Shown: positions 54,001-64,000 of the stretch, piece by piece
Numbering within the stretch: position 1 is the first letter of the stretch
How the letters are laid out: the number at the start of each line of letters is the position of its first letter
NCBI GenBank assembly: GCA_037953745.1
Contig: JBAKBP010003057.1
Span: 97,593-161,592, forward strand
From: Lithodes maja
Lineage: Eukaryota > Arthropoda > Malacostraca > Decapoda > Lithodidae
DNA: 64,000 nucleotides
Reading direction: 5' to 3'
Position numbers and translations under genes: made by a program
Notes under the pieces: generated by a model
Database searches by the model: none
Told to the model about the DNA's origin: nothing
The model's input: only the letters and a program-made list of their open reading frames with translations

Positions 54001-55666
54001 GGCCACAAAAGACCTAGCAACAGAGGCAATCCAAAACTCATTACTTTGTGCCAAAGAACTCGGACAAGAAAAAGTGAATACATTCGTTGAGGAGAGGATG
54101 ATTGTACCTGAGCAAGGTGACAAGCCAGATGTCAGAATCCATGCACCCCTACACAGGAGTAATGCCAAAACGTTTGCATCTCTGTATGAAGTGGTCAAAG
54201 ACAATAAAGAGAAAGACAAGAGAACTATCCTGAAGGCAGATAGAAACGTGCTTCAACGCCTTCTTACTGCCTATGAGGCAGGTCGTCCAGTTGACTTGCC
54301 AGCTGTCCTAAAGCACGAGCTTCTGCCAGTTCCTGTATCACTCGCTGAAATGAATGGTACACTCCGCACTGGAAATAAGTCCATACTGGCAGATAAGTTA
54401 ACGGAAGACATAATCTGCCCTGAAGCTATTGAACTTCACGACTCATCATCCTGCCTAATCATTGATGGACAAGCACTGGTGGTTGCTCTGGGAAAGCCTG
54501 ACAATGCAATGACCTTTGGGGATTTGGCCGACACATACGTAAGAGCAGTATTAAAGGCAGGTTCTAACTATCAACGGGTAGACATTGTGTTCGACAGATA
54601 TAGAGAAGAGACAATCAAGGGTGGTACGAGGACACGACGCACGAAAGCAGATTGACCAATCAGACGAATTGTTGAGGGACGTGATGTGCCTCTTCCAAAA
54701 AAATGGACTAACTTTGTGTCGCTCCCTGCTAATAAAGCTGATCTTGCAAATTTCCTGTCTGAGGAACTGTGTTCTCAGGCACCTGATGATAAGGAGATTG
54801 TAGTTGCCGGGGGATTCAGAGAAGAAATTGAGGTTAGGTCATCAAAGACAATCACTGATTTGACTCAACTGAGAGCCACACATGAAGAAGCTGACAATAG
54901 GTTGGTGTTACATGCTGTGCACAGCCAGTTCAATACAGTTGTTGTGTCATCAAGGGACACTGATGTTCTCGTGCTTTTGGTTTCCCACTTCCCACGTGTA
55001 CAATGTGAACACCTCTGGATGATGTCTGGTACCACCAAGAAAAGGCGATATATACCCATTGATGCAGTTTTCAACAACCTACCAAGAGATTCAACAACAA
55101 CTCTTTTACCATTTCATGCATTAACCGGGTGTGACACCACCTCCTACATCGCAAATCACACCAAAAGGTCATCATGGAAAGTCTTCAAACAGCACCATCA
55201 ATTGCTCATAAACTTGGGAATCGGTGAACTCACAGAGACCATTCGATCTTCAGAAACGTTTGTCTGCAGAATATATGATGTGCACAAAACAGACTCTGTT
55301 GATGCAGCAAGGCATATACTGTTCTCAAAGACTGCCAAACCAGAAGCAATGCCACCAACACGTGATGCTCTCCGCTTCCATTTGATGCGAGTACACTATC
55401 AAGCAATGATTTGGAGAAATGTTCACTGTGCTGTACCTGAGCTTCCTGCACCCACAGACATGGGATGGAAACATGGCGATTCAGGACTACAACCCATTCT
55501 GATGTCATTGAGTCCGATCCCACAAAGTTGCCTGGAAATTATTTCATGTGCCTGCCAGAAACAATGCAGGACGCGTCGGTGCAAATGCCGCAAATCCGGG
55601 TTACGATGCACAGCAATGTGTGCATGTCAGCAACAGAGTGATGATCAAACTCCTTGTATTGCATGA
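51076..55666 (+). pseudogene. XPG-like nuclease/transposase with CXC tail (broken)
   Basis: About 1,530 codons. The ATG at 51076 follows a TTTGCAG acceptor-like site. N-terminus: two tandem zinc-type modules, C16-L-C18-x2-C21 ... WH78KMC81 and C129-x2-C132 ... YH181LKC184. Middle (residues 641-694): TVDQALY, RLGGLH and AEVWLESG hold D641, H670 and E690, a possible DDE-type core (weak). Then come XPG/FEN nuclease motifs: IIDGQ (D codon 54464), IVFDRY (54593), HEEADNRL (54884-54895), SSRDTDVLVLL (54956-54964) and LTGCDTTS (55133). C-terminus: CACQKQC, RCKCRKSGLRC, MCAC, resembling a Tesmin/TSO1 CXC zinc cluster. Breaks: one frameshift between about 53455 and 53475, and an in-frame TGA at 54653-54655 (CGA expected) between nuclease motifs; the same frame is open on both sides of the stop. 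AATAAA lies at 55681. It would act on transposon ends in the nucleus; as read, this copy is inactive. Confidence 0.85.
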
Positions 55667-55680
55667 ATATGGTCTACTCC

Positions 55681-55686
55681 AATAAA
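55681..55686 (+). promoter_or_regulatory. Polyadenylation signal
   Basis: AATAAA lies 15 bp after the stop codon of the transposon gene and before the right inverted repeat. Confidence 0.6.
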
Positions 55687-55766
55687 TAGTTCAGGTGAGT
55701 GACAGATATTGCCCTGTTTTGCCTGCATAAGCATCAAGGAGTATCTTGGGGTAAAGTTGGGAACCA

Positions 55767-56137
55767 TTGATTTTTCTCTAATGACAGCCGCTAATATGTA
55801 TATTAAAGTCTAGGCTTATTACTGATTCCTTTAAAAATGCCTCAGTGACATTCCCTGACCCTCAAAACATAGGTATACAGTAGATGCTTCACTTGTGATA
55901 TTTGCTTGCCTAGTTAGAGAGATATTGGAGAAAATGGTTCAAGAAGTGTCAAAAATTTCCAATTTGGCGGCCATTTTGTTTATGCAAATTAGACGGTCAA
56001 AACTCAAAATTTCGCTTGGGAACCGGGTTTATCGAATTCGGCATGCCTGAATTATGCTAAAAAGTCTGGTTCCCAACTTTTACCCAAAAATGCTCCTTGA
56101 TTCTTATAGAGGGCCTTTTTTAGGAAATCCCACTATA
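55767..56137 (-). repeat. Right terminal inverted repeat of the transposon
   Basis: Reverse complement of 50661-51020. Just inside it, GTAAAGTTGGGAACC (about 55751) repeats an outer-TIR word in direct orientation, a possible subterminal binding-site repeat. Confidence 0.9.
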
Positions 56138-56200
56138 CTAGGACGCCATGATCCCCGAAGAGGTGGCCACGGACGAAACGGCCCCATGCATACATACATT
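56138..56200 (-). mobile_element. RTE 3' end fragment
   Basis: Read on the minus strand, CCGTTTCGTCCGTGGCCACC, TCTTCGGGGATCATGGCGTC matches the last ~55 bp of the RTE at 30365-30410. It starts exactly at the transposon's right end. Confidence 0.82.
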
Positions 56201-57204
56201 TATTCATAATATCAAAAAGCTGGAGAGACAGGCGGAAGAAAGGAGAAAGAGATAGGAGTTGAAGGAAATGACAAAACGTGGATGCTGAGGGGTGGCAATA
56301 AAAACAAAGTATAAAGTAAGGAAGAGTGGAGAAAAATATCATAACTGGAAATGGAAGAGTGAGAATAAACTAGATATAAAATAAGGAGGGGTGAGGAAAA
56401 ACAATAACTGGACGTAAACGGGCAAAACAAAAACAGGAGGATTGAAGTAAGGGAGGCCAGAACAAGGTGTGGATAAAGTTAGGAGGGGTCAGGATTAAAG
56501 GAGAGAAGAAAATAAAGGAATGTTTTAATTAGGTTATAACAAACAGGAACTAGAATACAGGGAGAACAAGTGAAGTAGAAGTGATAAAAGGTGAGGATAA
56601 CGATAACAGGATACCAACATAAAAAGGAAGTAAAGAGGAAGACCTATATGGTGAGGATAAAAGTAAGAAAGCAAAAATAAAGTGCCCAATTAAGTACAGA
56701 AAACGAAAAAAATGTAAGGATGTGAGGTAAGTTCATTCAGGGTAGGGGGAAGGAGACACAATAAAGAAAGGAAACATAGTATTAAATTAATTGGATTAGT
56801 GAGCGAGAAAGAAGACAGAAGCTGGGCGAGAAAGAACGCTTTTACTGTCACACCTTTCTTCATATTATTTTAATAACATTCCAGCAACCATCATAATAAT
56901 GATCCTGTTCAGCTGCTGATGAACTTCTCAATAGTCAATGGGCTTAGTGATCTCAATAAACACGTAGTACGAACAAAAAGAGGGTGGGGTGAGAAAATCA
57001 GGGAGGCGATTAAGGGAAAAAAAATTGAGGGGCGTGAGGAAGGAGATGATAGGGAAACATGGAAGGCCAGACAACAAAAACACGAGACCATTGATGCTTT
57101 CATGGTGGGAGATGAAAGAAACAGAGAAACGAAGCACAGTTGACCGATGTGGTTAATGGGTGAGGAATATTGCATGAAAAAGTAAACAGATAACCAGATG
57201 GAGT
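56201..57204 (+). other. Purine-rich region, no gene
   Basis: The + strand is strongly enriched in A and G (AGGAAATGACAAAACGTGG, GGTGAGGATAA words). Minus-strand Ser/Leu/Phe-rich ORFs reflect composition. Confidence 0.55.
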
Positions 57205-57655
57205 GTCGAGATTCGATAGTTTGGAAAGGAAGGATAAAACAGGCATTAAATATTGCCTACGATGTCATAACCTGTCAAAACTCCGAACTGCTATAGACTA
57301 ATTCGATTAATGAGAGAGAGACAGTGTAGGAAATAGAAAAGCAAACCAAACAGGGACGAGATGCGATAGTTTGCATTGGAGGGATAACACAGGCACAATG
57401 TATATGCCTATGATGTCATAACCTGCCAAAACAAAATCGAGATAAACGGTGTAAGAAGCAGACAAGAGACAAGATACAGAGACATAAATCGATAGTTTAG
57501 AAAGGAGAGATTAAACAGGCACTTGGTATATGCCTACGATGCCAGAACCTGCCTAATCTCCGAACAACTAGGCAGATACGATTATTGAGTGAGAAACAGT
57601 GTAAGAAGCAGACAAAAATCCAGATAGAGGGACAAGATTCGATAGTTTGGAACAA
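57205..57655 (+). repeat. Degenerate 120-155-bp tandem repeat, ~3.3 units
   Basis: CGATAGTTTGGAAAGGA.GGAT, AAACAGGCA, TATGCCTACGATG.CATAACCTGC and AGACAGTGTAAGAAGCAGAC recur with starts near 57214, 57368, 57490 and 57640. Unit length varies through indels. Confidence 0.8.
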
Positions 57656-57837
57656 AATCTTGGTAACAGCCGAGTAATCAGGATGGCGAGATAGCAAATT
57701 ACCATTAGCTGAAAGAAATAGACAATAGTGATAATCATGATTACACACAAACCTGGGAGAAAACGTGGAGTTAACAAGAGCGTATAATTAATATATACAC
57801 TCAAGAAAACATTATATAAGGACATTTTATTTTTCTT

Positions 57838-58062
57838 GAAAGATCTCCTTGAAGATTATGACACGTTTTGACAGTTTATTCTGGACATTATCGAACTATT
57901 GAATTCAGTTTGGAAAGAACTTGTGGGAGCAAGCAAAAATTCATCGAGATAGTTTTTACCCTTTTGATTCCTAAAGATCGTTCCCAAATTGCATAAAATT
58001 ATCTAACAATAACCAGAATCAAGTGTTTAAAGTGCGTCCTCGAATACTAAAAGAGCTAAACA
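57838..58062 (+). mobile_element. Family B-like MITE
   Basis: CTCCTTGAAGATTATGACAC at the left matches the end at 12680. The right end (CAATAACCAGAATCAAGTG, TTAAAGTGCGTCCTCGAATA) is its degraded inverse. The middle has CAGTTTGGAAAGAAC and CCTAAAGATCGTTCCC like the other family B elements. Confidence 0.7.
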
Positions 58063-58317
58063 CATAATGGAATATATGGGAGTAAAACAAGGCACGATAA
58101 TAACTGGACGAGAATGAACGACAATAAAACACAAAGGGAAAAATAAGAGTTCAAATAGGGAAGAGGGAAAAAATATAATAGGAATAAACTGGTATCATAC
58201 AATGGCCAAGGTGCGTGGGAAGATCAATCGTAATAGGAAGACTGACAGAGGGGTCAAGGAGAAAATGGGAGTTGGGCAAGAGATAAGAAAAACAAAGAGG
58301 AGGTAAAATATTAAAGG

Positions 58318-58319
<2 letters not shown>

Positions 58320-58403
<84 letters not shown>

Positions 58404-58412
58404 AGAGAGAGA
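58320..58412 (+). repeat. (GA)n microsatellite
   Basis: About 90 bp of GA dinucleotides with two interruptions. Confidence 0.97.
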
Positions 58413-58889
58413 GTACATAGGTACACAACCACACAAACCTTACGATCCAAAGGAGCTGGTCAGGACTTAGTTATATAGTAGAGACAGCAGATATCCCAAT
58501 TAAAGAAAAATTTAAAAAGAGGACAGCACGTTATGGGAGAGAGAAAGGGGGCTACAACGTGGAAATATGAAGTACGAAGGCACAGCATAACAGGGGGTCT
58601 GCACGCCATCACATATAGCAGGAAGTGGGTATGAAGTGGGTATATAATTATTCAGTTCCGCTACGAGGATAGTTAGGTACTGTAGATATAAAGAAGCTAG
58701 ATAATAATATATAGTTGTATTAACTACCAACTTTAATAGTCTGTACAATGTAAATATCCATGGATTTAAGCAGCAAACAAGAAATAAAACTAACCGAATT
58801 TCACAGTAATTGCCATGACACCATTATATAACAGGTAGGGTATAAAGGTAAGAAATATTTATCTATAGGATATCCAATAACAATAATAT

Positions 58890-58893
58890 ACCG

Positions 58894-58950
<57 letters not shown>

Positions 58951-58996
58951 TTATATATATATATATATATTATATAATTATATATATATATTATAG
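58890..58996. repeat. (TA)n microsatellite
   Basis: About 100 bp of TA-type sequence directly upstream of the LINE at 59003, so the LINE is truncated into, or inserted within, this tract. Confidence 0.95.
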
Positions 58997-59002
58997 ATTA
59001 TG

Positions 59003-61260
59003 GGTAATTGGGATTATTAAGTCAGGAAGAGACGTCAACCTTGGTAGATACATACGATAATTTTATCAAGTCAGTATTCAATGCACAAAATAAATACATC
59101 CCCAAAAGAAAATTTAGATCAACACAGAACCAACCCAAATGGATGAATAATAGACTATTAGATCTTCTAGGACAAAAGAGAGGAATATATAGAAAAATTA
59201 GGAAAGGCGAAATTCACCTACTTGCTTACTATCAGAATCTATCAAGACAGGTAAAAAAGGATATTAGGAAAGAAAAAAGAAATTATGAAATCAAGGTTGC
59301 CAATGACTCAAAAAATAATCCTAAAGCTTTTTACCAACTATATAAATCCAAGGTTAGAGATGAAATTGGTCCCCTTAAAACTTCGATAGGAGAAATGACA
59401 GAAAATGATTTAGAAATGTGCAGTACATTAAATAGTCAATTTCTTTCCGTTTTCACTAATGAAAATTTGGCACAGTTTCCAGAAGTCCGTAAGGTATATA
59501 GCGATAGTATAGACAATAGGTTAAGTACGGTTACTATAAGTAGAAATGATGTGCTTAAGGAAATTGACAGACTGAAACCTCATAAATCGCCTGGTCCTGA
59601 TGAGGTATATGCTAGAGTATTAAAAGAATGTAGGGATGAGTTAAGTTACCCATTAACATTTTTATTTAACAAGTCATTGGAGACAGGTATAGTTCCAGAA
59701 GCTTGGAAGCTTGCAAACGTAGTTCCGATCTTCAAAAAAGGTGACAAATCAATAGCATCCAATTACCGTCCCATTAGTCTTACATCAATCATAGGAAAGC
59801 TACTAGAGTCAATTATTGCTAGTAAAATTAGAAACCACTTAGATACATTTAATTTAATCAATTCTTCTCAGCATGGATTCACTCAGGGACGTTCTTGCCT
59901 TACTAATTTGCTTAGTTTTTTCTCAGAGGTATATGAAGCAGTAGATAATGACAAGTCATATGATATAATATATTTAGATTTCAGTAAAGCTTTCGACAGA
60001 GTCCCCCATGAGAGATTGATGAGAAAGGTTGAGGCGCATGGAATAGGTGGGGCGTTGTTGGGATGGATTAGGTCATGGCTAATTGGTAGGAAGCAGAGAG
60101 TCAGCATAAATGGTACGAAGTCAGAATGGGGAGCAGTCAAAAGTGGTGTCCCCCAGGGATCTGTATTAGGTCCTCTGTTGTTTGTTATATACATATATGA
60201 CCTTGATTTAGGTATAACTAGTAGGATAAGTAAATTTGCAGACGATACCAAAATGGGGACAACAATTGATTCAGATAGAGATATAGAGTGCCTCCAAAGG
60301 GATCTAGATACCTTACACGAATGGTCAGTAAATTGGCAGATGAAGTTTAACATTGACAAATGCAAGGTATTAAAGATAGGGAAGATGCATACAAATGTTA
60401 AATATAAACTAGCTAATGTGGAATTAGAAAACTCGAATTGTGAGAAAGATCTAGGTGTGTTTGTTAGCAATGATTTGAAGCCTAGACAACAGTGTATAAG
60501 CGTTCGAAACAAGGCAAACAGGATTCTCGGGTTCATCTCAAGGAGTGTGAGTAACAGAACTGCTGATGTTATCTTAAAACTTTACTTGTCATTAGTGAGA
60601 CCCCATATGGATTATGCTGTTCAATTTTGGTGTCCTTATTACAGAATGGACATAGATTCATTGGAGAGAGTACAACGTAGAATGACAAAAATGATCCATA
60701 ATATTAGAAATCTTCCGTATAAAGAAAGGTTGAAGAAATTAGGCTTACATTCGTTAGAGAGACGCAGAGTTAGAGGGGATATGATAGAGGTGTTCAAGTG
60801 GGTTAGTGGGATTAACAAAGGGGACATGACAAATGTACTAAAGCTCAGTGATAGCGAAAGAACTCGTACCAATGGTTTCAAATTAGATAAATTTCGTTTC
60901 AGAAAAGATATAGGCAAATATTGGTTTGGTAACAGAGTTGTAGATGGGTGGAATGGACTACCAAGTGCTATAGTGGGATTAAAAACGATAGGGAGCTTTA
61001 AGATAAAATTGGATAAGCATATGGACGAGAAGGGTTGGGTGTGAAGGGGGATCAGCAGGGTTGGGCCAATCAGCGCTCTGCTGACCCCCGTAATCCTGCG
61101 TTAATCTCTAACCGTTTTGGTAAGATGATCCTCAGGGTATTAGAGTGTTGAGCCTATAATTGGGCTTTGTAATTGGGGTTGTGTGGGACAGGGATCTGCC
61201 TTGCTTAGGCCAATCGGCTTTCTGCAGACTCCCATTTTCTTATGTTCTTATGTTCTTATA
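59003..61260 (+). mobile_element. CR1-type LINE, 5'-truncated
   Basis: A coding region (59008-61044) is followed by a ~215-bp 3' UTR ending in TTCTTATGTTCTTATG. Octameric 3' ends are characteristic of CR1-clade elements, which end in short tandem repeats rather than poly(A). Isolated copies of this 3' UTR lie at 18.5, 43.9 and 62.4 kb. The 5' end is lost at an AT microsatellite. Confidence 0.92.
59008..61044 (+). CDS. CR1 ORF2 reverse transcriptase (endonuclease missing)
   Basis: An uninterrupted frame of 678 codons. There is a stop just upstream (TAA at about 59005) and the first in-frame codon is TTG at 59008, so no native start remains. It begins in the linker after the lost endonuclease (FYQLYKSKVRDEIGPL). 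RT motifs: HKSPGPDEVYARVL, VVPIFKKGDKS, NYRPISLTSI, HGFTQGRSC, LDFSKAFDRVPHERL, SGVPQGSVLGPLLF (from residue 379) and KFADDTKMG (FADD 410-413). The C-terminal region has MDYAVQFWCPYY, RVQRRMTKMI, NRVVDGWNGLPSAIVG. The protein would copy LINE RNA at a nicked target. Without the endonuclease, a start codon or a 5' UTR this copy should not mobilise itself, although the RT frame is open. One change, IYIYDL for IYINDL, is seen relative to the copy at 63.4 kb. Confidence 0.92.
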   Translation: MGLLSQEETSTLVDTYDNFIKSVFNAQNKYIPKRKFRSTQNQPKWMNNRLLDLLGQKRGIYRKIRKGEIHLLAYYQNLSRQVKKDIRKEKRNYEIKVANDSKNNPKAFYQLYKSKVRDEIGPLKTSIGEMTENDLEMCSTLNSQFLSVFTNENLAQFPEVRKVYSDSIDNRLSTVTISRNDVLKEIDRLKPHKSPGPDEVYARVLKECRDELSYPLTFLFNKSLETGIVPEAWKLANVVPIFKKGDKSIASNYRPISLTSIIGKLLESIIASKIRNHLDTFNLINSSQHGFTQGRSCLTNLLSFFSEVYEAVDNDKSYDIIYLDFSKAFDRVPHERLMRKVEAHGIGGALLGWIRSWLIGRKQRVSINGTKSEWGAVKSGVPQGSVLGPLLFVIYIYDLDLGITSRISKFADDTKMGTTIDSDRDIECLQRDLDTLHEWSVNWQMKFNIDKCKVLKIGKMHTNVKYKLANVELENSNCEKDLGVFVSNDLKPRQQCISVRNKANRILGFISRSVSNRTADVILKLYLSLVRPHMDYAVQFWCPYYRMDIDSLERVQRRMTKMIHNIRNLPYKERLKKLGLHSLERRRVRGDMIEVFKWVSGINKGDMTNVLKLSDSERTRTNGFKLDKFRFRKDIGKYWFGNRVVDGWNGLPSAIVGLKTIGSFKIKLDKHMDEKGWV

Positions 61261-61550
61261 CGAGATTTGTACTAAAAACTAGTGATAGCGAGAGAGCTCG
61301 AACAAATGGTTTAAAAATAGATAAATTTACCGGTAGTTTCAGGGAAGATAAAGGAAAATACTGGTTTGGTAACAGAGTTGTCAACATATGGAATAGGCTA
61401 CCTAGCGCCATAATGGGATCAAGAACGATAGACACCTTCAAGATAACATTAGATAAGACATAATATGGACGAGATGCGTTGGGTGTAAGAGGAATCTGGC
61501 TTGTGTGAGCCAATTGGTTTTACCGCAGACACCCATTTTCTTATATGTAT

Positions 61551-61552
<2 letters not shown>
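61261..61552 (+). pseudogene. Related LINE C-terminus and 3' UTR
   Basis: Directly after the previous LINE's octamers, the frame reads TSDSERARTNGLKIDKF, YWFGNRVVNIWNRLPSAIMG and a stop at about 61463. A shortened 3' UTR follows, ending TTTTCTTATATGTATATAAG. It is a diverged relative of the element before it. A (GA)n run follows at 61553-61625. Confidence 0.85.
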
Positions 61553-61596
<44 letters not shown>

Positions 61597-61625
61597 GAGA
61601 GAGGAGAGAGAGAGAGAGAGAGAGC
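61553..61625 (+). repeat. (GA)n microsatellite
   Basis: About 70 bp of GA with GGAGAGGAGAG interruptions. Confidence 0.96.
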
Positions 61626-62070
61626 ATGGTGAGTGAGTAGGAATGGAACACTAGCTATAACGTGTCTGCTACCCGTCTTAACCACATGTGCATCTAGGTT
61701 ACTAGAACAACAACAGATCAGCAACATACCACGCCTTGTCCTTCTTGGTGACGCAAACACTGTTTACGTTGACTTGTCATTTGTTTGATGACCTTCAGCC
61801 TTCCTACTCGTTTACTGTGTGTATCTTAACCACGTGAGAAACTGTCATATCCCCAAGGTCTTACATATCCCTATCTTCAATAAGAACTGCGACTTGATAT
61901 TAAGTATGGGGTCTATCGTCAATTATGGAAAATTATTAACATGAAACAACAATGAAGTAGTTCATTATTACAAATACACGCAACAGGAAATCAGCTACTA
62001 GATTCATATTATCACCAACCCACCAATTAACTTACAAATAAACCTAATTGATGAAATCAATGACACTAAT
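61626..62070. other. No gene recognised
   Basis: Unremarkable A/T-rich sequence. Confidence 0.5.
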
Positions 62071-62072
62071 GA

Positions 62073-62358
62073 TGATTTTTTTTTCTTTGTTAAGAGACAA
62101 TGAACGGAGGAAGGAAAAACACATAAAACAAAAGGGTCCATGTGCCTAAAGGCATCCTCCATTCATAAAATGTTTGTAACAACTGGATTTAAACTTTTGT
62201 AGATTGTAAGTTTGTGGAAAGCAACTCGAGGGAAGTGAATTCCAAAGAGTAGTAGTTCTAGGGATAAATTAATTTTGATAAGCAGAAGTTCTGCATTGTG
62301 GAGGAGAAAGTGTAAATTCATGGGCGCTCTCAGCTGCCCTAGTTCTACAGGGAAAGAT
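62073..62358 (-). pseudogene. LINE C-terminal fragment interrupted by a CR1 insertion
   Basis: Matches 42990-43285 closely (AGAGACAATGAACGGAGGAA, GTTTGTAACAACTGGATTTA, ATGGGCGCTCTCAGCTGCCC). It stops at GGAAAGAT, where the octamer end of the next LINE begins; the 43-kb copy continues GTGGAGAGGCGG. Confidence 0.88.
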
Positions 62359-64000
62359 AACATAAGAACATAAGAAAATGGGAGTCTGCAGAAAGCCGAT
62401 TGGCCTAAGCAAGGCAGATCCCTGTCCCACACAACCACAATTACAAAGCCCAATTATAGGCTCAACACTCTAATACCCTGAGGATCATCTTACCAAAACG
62501 GTTAGAGATTAACGCAGGATTACGGGGGTCTGCAGAGCGCTGATTGGCCCAACCTTGCTGATCCCCCCTTCACACCCCAATCCTTTCTCGTCCATATGCT
62601 TATCCAATTTTATCTTAAAGCTCCCTATCGTTTTTAATCCCACTTAATAGCACTTGTAGTCCATTCCACCCATCTACAACTCTGTTACCAAACCAATATT
62701 TGCCTATATCTTTTCTGAAACGAAATTTATCTAATTTGAAACCATTGGTACGAGTTCTTTCGCTATCACTGAGCTTTAGTACATAATTTTGTCATGTCCC
62801 CTTTGTTAATCCCACTAACCCACTTGAACACCTCTATCATATCCCCTCTAACTCTGCGTCTCTCTAACGAATGTTAGCCTAATTTCTTCAACCTTTCTTT
62901 ATACGGAAGATTTCTAATATTATGGATCATTTTTGTCATTCTACGTTGTACTCTCTCCAATGAATCTATGTCCATTCTGTAATAAGGACACCAAAATTGA
63001 ACAGCATAATCCATATGGGGTCTCACTAATGACAAGTAAAGTTTTAAGATAACATCAGCAGTTCTGTTACTCACACTCCTTGAGATGAACCCGAGAATCC
63101 TGTTTGCCTTGTTTCGAACGCTTATACACTGTTGTCTAGGCTTCAAATCATTGCTAACAAACACACCTAGATCTTTCTCACAATTCGAGTTTTCTAATTC
63201 CACATTAGCTAGTTTATATTTAACATTTGTATGCATCTTCCCTATCTTTAATACCTTGCATTTGTCAATGTTAAACTTCATCTGCCAATTTACTGACCAT
63301 TCGTGTAAGGTATCTAGATCCCTTTGGAGGCACTCTATATCTCTATCTGAATCAATTGTTCTCCCCATTATGGTATCGTCTGCAAATTTACTTATCCTAC
63401 TAGTTATACCTAAATCAAGGTCATTTATGTATATAACAAACAACAGAGGACCTAATACAGATCCCTGGGGGACACCACTTTTGACTGCTCCCCATTCTGA
63501 CTTCGTACCATTTATGCTGACTCTCTGCTTCCTACCAATTAGCCATGACCTAATCCATCCCAACAACGCCCCACCTATTCCATGCGCCTCAACCTTTCTC
63601 ATCAATCTCTCATGGGGGACTCTGTCGAAAGCTTTACTGAAATCTAAATATATTATATCATATGACTTGTCATTATCTACTGCTTCATATACCTCTGAGA
63701 AAAAACTAAGCAAATTAGTAAGGCAAGAACGTCCCTGAGAAGAATTTATTAAATTAAATGTATCTAAGTGGTTTCTAATTTTACTAGCAATAATTGACTC
63801 TAGTAGCTTTCCTATGATTGATGTAAGACTAATGGGACGGTAATTGGATGCTATTGATTTGTCACCTTTTTTGAAGATCGGAACTACGTTGCAAGCTTCT
63901 GGAACTATACCCGTCTCCAATGACTTGTTAAATAAAAATGTTAATGGGTAACTTAACTCATCCCTACATTCTTTTAATACTCTAGCATATACCTCATCAG
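62359..64000 (-). mobile_element. CR1-type LINE, defective copy, cut by window end
   Basis: Opposite-strand copy of the element at 59003-61260, very similar. It starts with octamers at 62359 and the 3' UTR to about 62600. The coding region runs to the window end. The open part (63920-62874) carries LDFSKAFDRVPHERL, SGVPQGSVLGPLLF and KFADDTIMG. Defects relative to the 59-kb copy are small deletions near 63885 (loss of about three residues around EAWKLANV) and 63740 (loss of HGFTQ), an in-frame TAA at 62871-62873 (AGGCTAACA for AGGCTTACA), an indel pair near 62645-62660 and an insertion near 62786. Confidence 0.9.

Larger units (their letters stand above)
50661..56137 (+). mobile_element. Academ-like DNA transposon with long TIRs
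   Basis: A ~5.5-kb unit is bounded by inverted repeats of about 360 bp and encodes a single large protein, so it is a DNA transposon, not a host gene. The outermost aligned bases are GTAGTGGGGTTTC and, reverse-complemented from the right end, TATAGTGGGATTTC. If the ends are drawn three to four bases further out (TAG...CTA), GGA flanks both sides (50655-50657 and 56141-56143), a possible 3-bp target duplication. Known Academ elements have 3-4-bp duplications and XPG-type nuclease domains, and both fit, but the superfamily call is inference. The right end abuts an RTE 3' fragment. Confidence 0.82.

Noticed and set aside
59883..60536. 217-codon minus-strand ORF (and its counterpart at 63085-63738 on +)
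   Set aside because: Antisense shadow of the CR1 reverse transcriptase in both copies.

Overview
This is a repeat-dominated eukaryotic window, most likely from a decapod crustacean or a related arthropod. The inference rests on several kinds of evidence: non-LTR retrotransposons of the CR1 and RTE types, tRNA-derived SINEs, TTAA-flanked MITEs, very long GA/AC/AT microsatellites, and many TAGGCCTA-type palindromes. I find no intron-exon gene that I would call a host gene. No prokaryotic operon, CRISPR array or rRNA is visible. A 200-base run of N at 13384-13583 is an assembly gap.

Layout. 1-5 kb: a 27-bp minisatellite, copies of a TTAA-flanked MITE (family A), a short GC-rich retroelement, and a 61-bp minisatellite lying inside a second MITE type (family B). 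5-9 kb: a 22-bp array, a tRNA-related SINE, another short-period array and a decayed reverse transcriptase. 9.3-12.8 kb: MITEs nested in one another and a 2.1-kb element with 45-bp terminal inverted repeats (TIRs). 13.6-15.9 kb: strand-asymmetric purine/pyrimidine-rich DNA. 16.5-17.75 kb: a long inverted repeat with arms of about 0.5 kb. 18-23.7 kb: a Tc1/mariner-like MITE, foldback MITEs, a 71-bp array and a CR1 remnant split by a family A MITE. 26-31 kb: repeats carrying six CTCF-like motifs, flanking an RTE retrotransposon with two in-frame TGA codons. 31-36.5 kb: RTE debris, a 58/116-bp array, a CR1-group LINE fused to RTE sequence and a piggyBac-like MITE whose empty site is present elsewhere in the window. 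37-44.5 kb: SINE and LINE 3' ends, including a second copy of the same LINE. 44.8-47.4 kb: five head-to-tail tRNA-Val-headed SINEs in a ~1-kb two-unit higher-order repeat.

The most notable object lies at about 50661-56137. It is a DNA transposon with inverted terminal repeats of ~360 bp. It encodes one ~1,530-residue protein, now broken by one frameshift and one in-frame TGA. The protein has two tandem C-x2-C...H-x3-C modules, a complete set of XPG/FEN-type nuclease motifs and a C-terminal CXC-like cysteine cluster. I infer an Academ-like element.

The last 5 kb hold a 5'-truncated but otherwise open CR1-type LINE (59008-61044) and an opposing defective copy (62359 to the window end). The second copy sits inside another LINE fragment whose uninterrupted form lies at 42.99-43.43 kb. 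Transposition, nested insertion and tandem amplification explain almost everything in the window; the identifiable ORFs are transposon genes.
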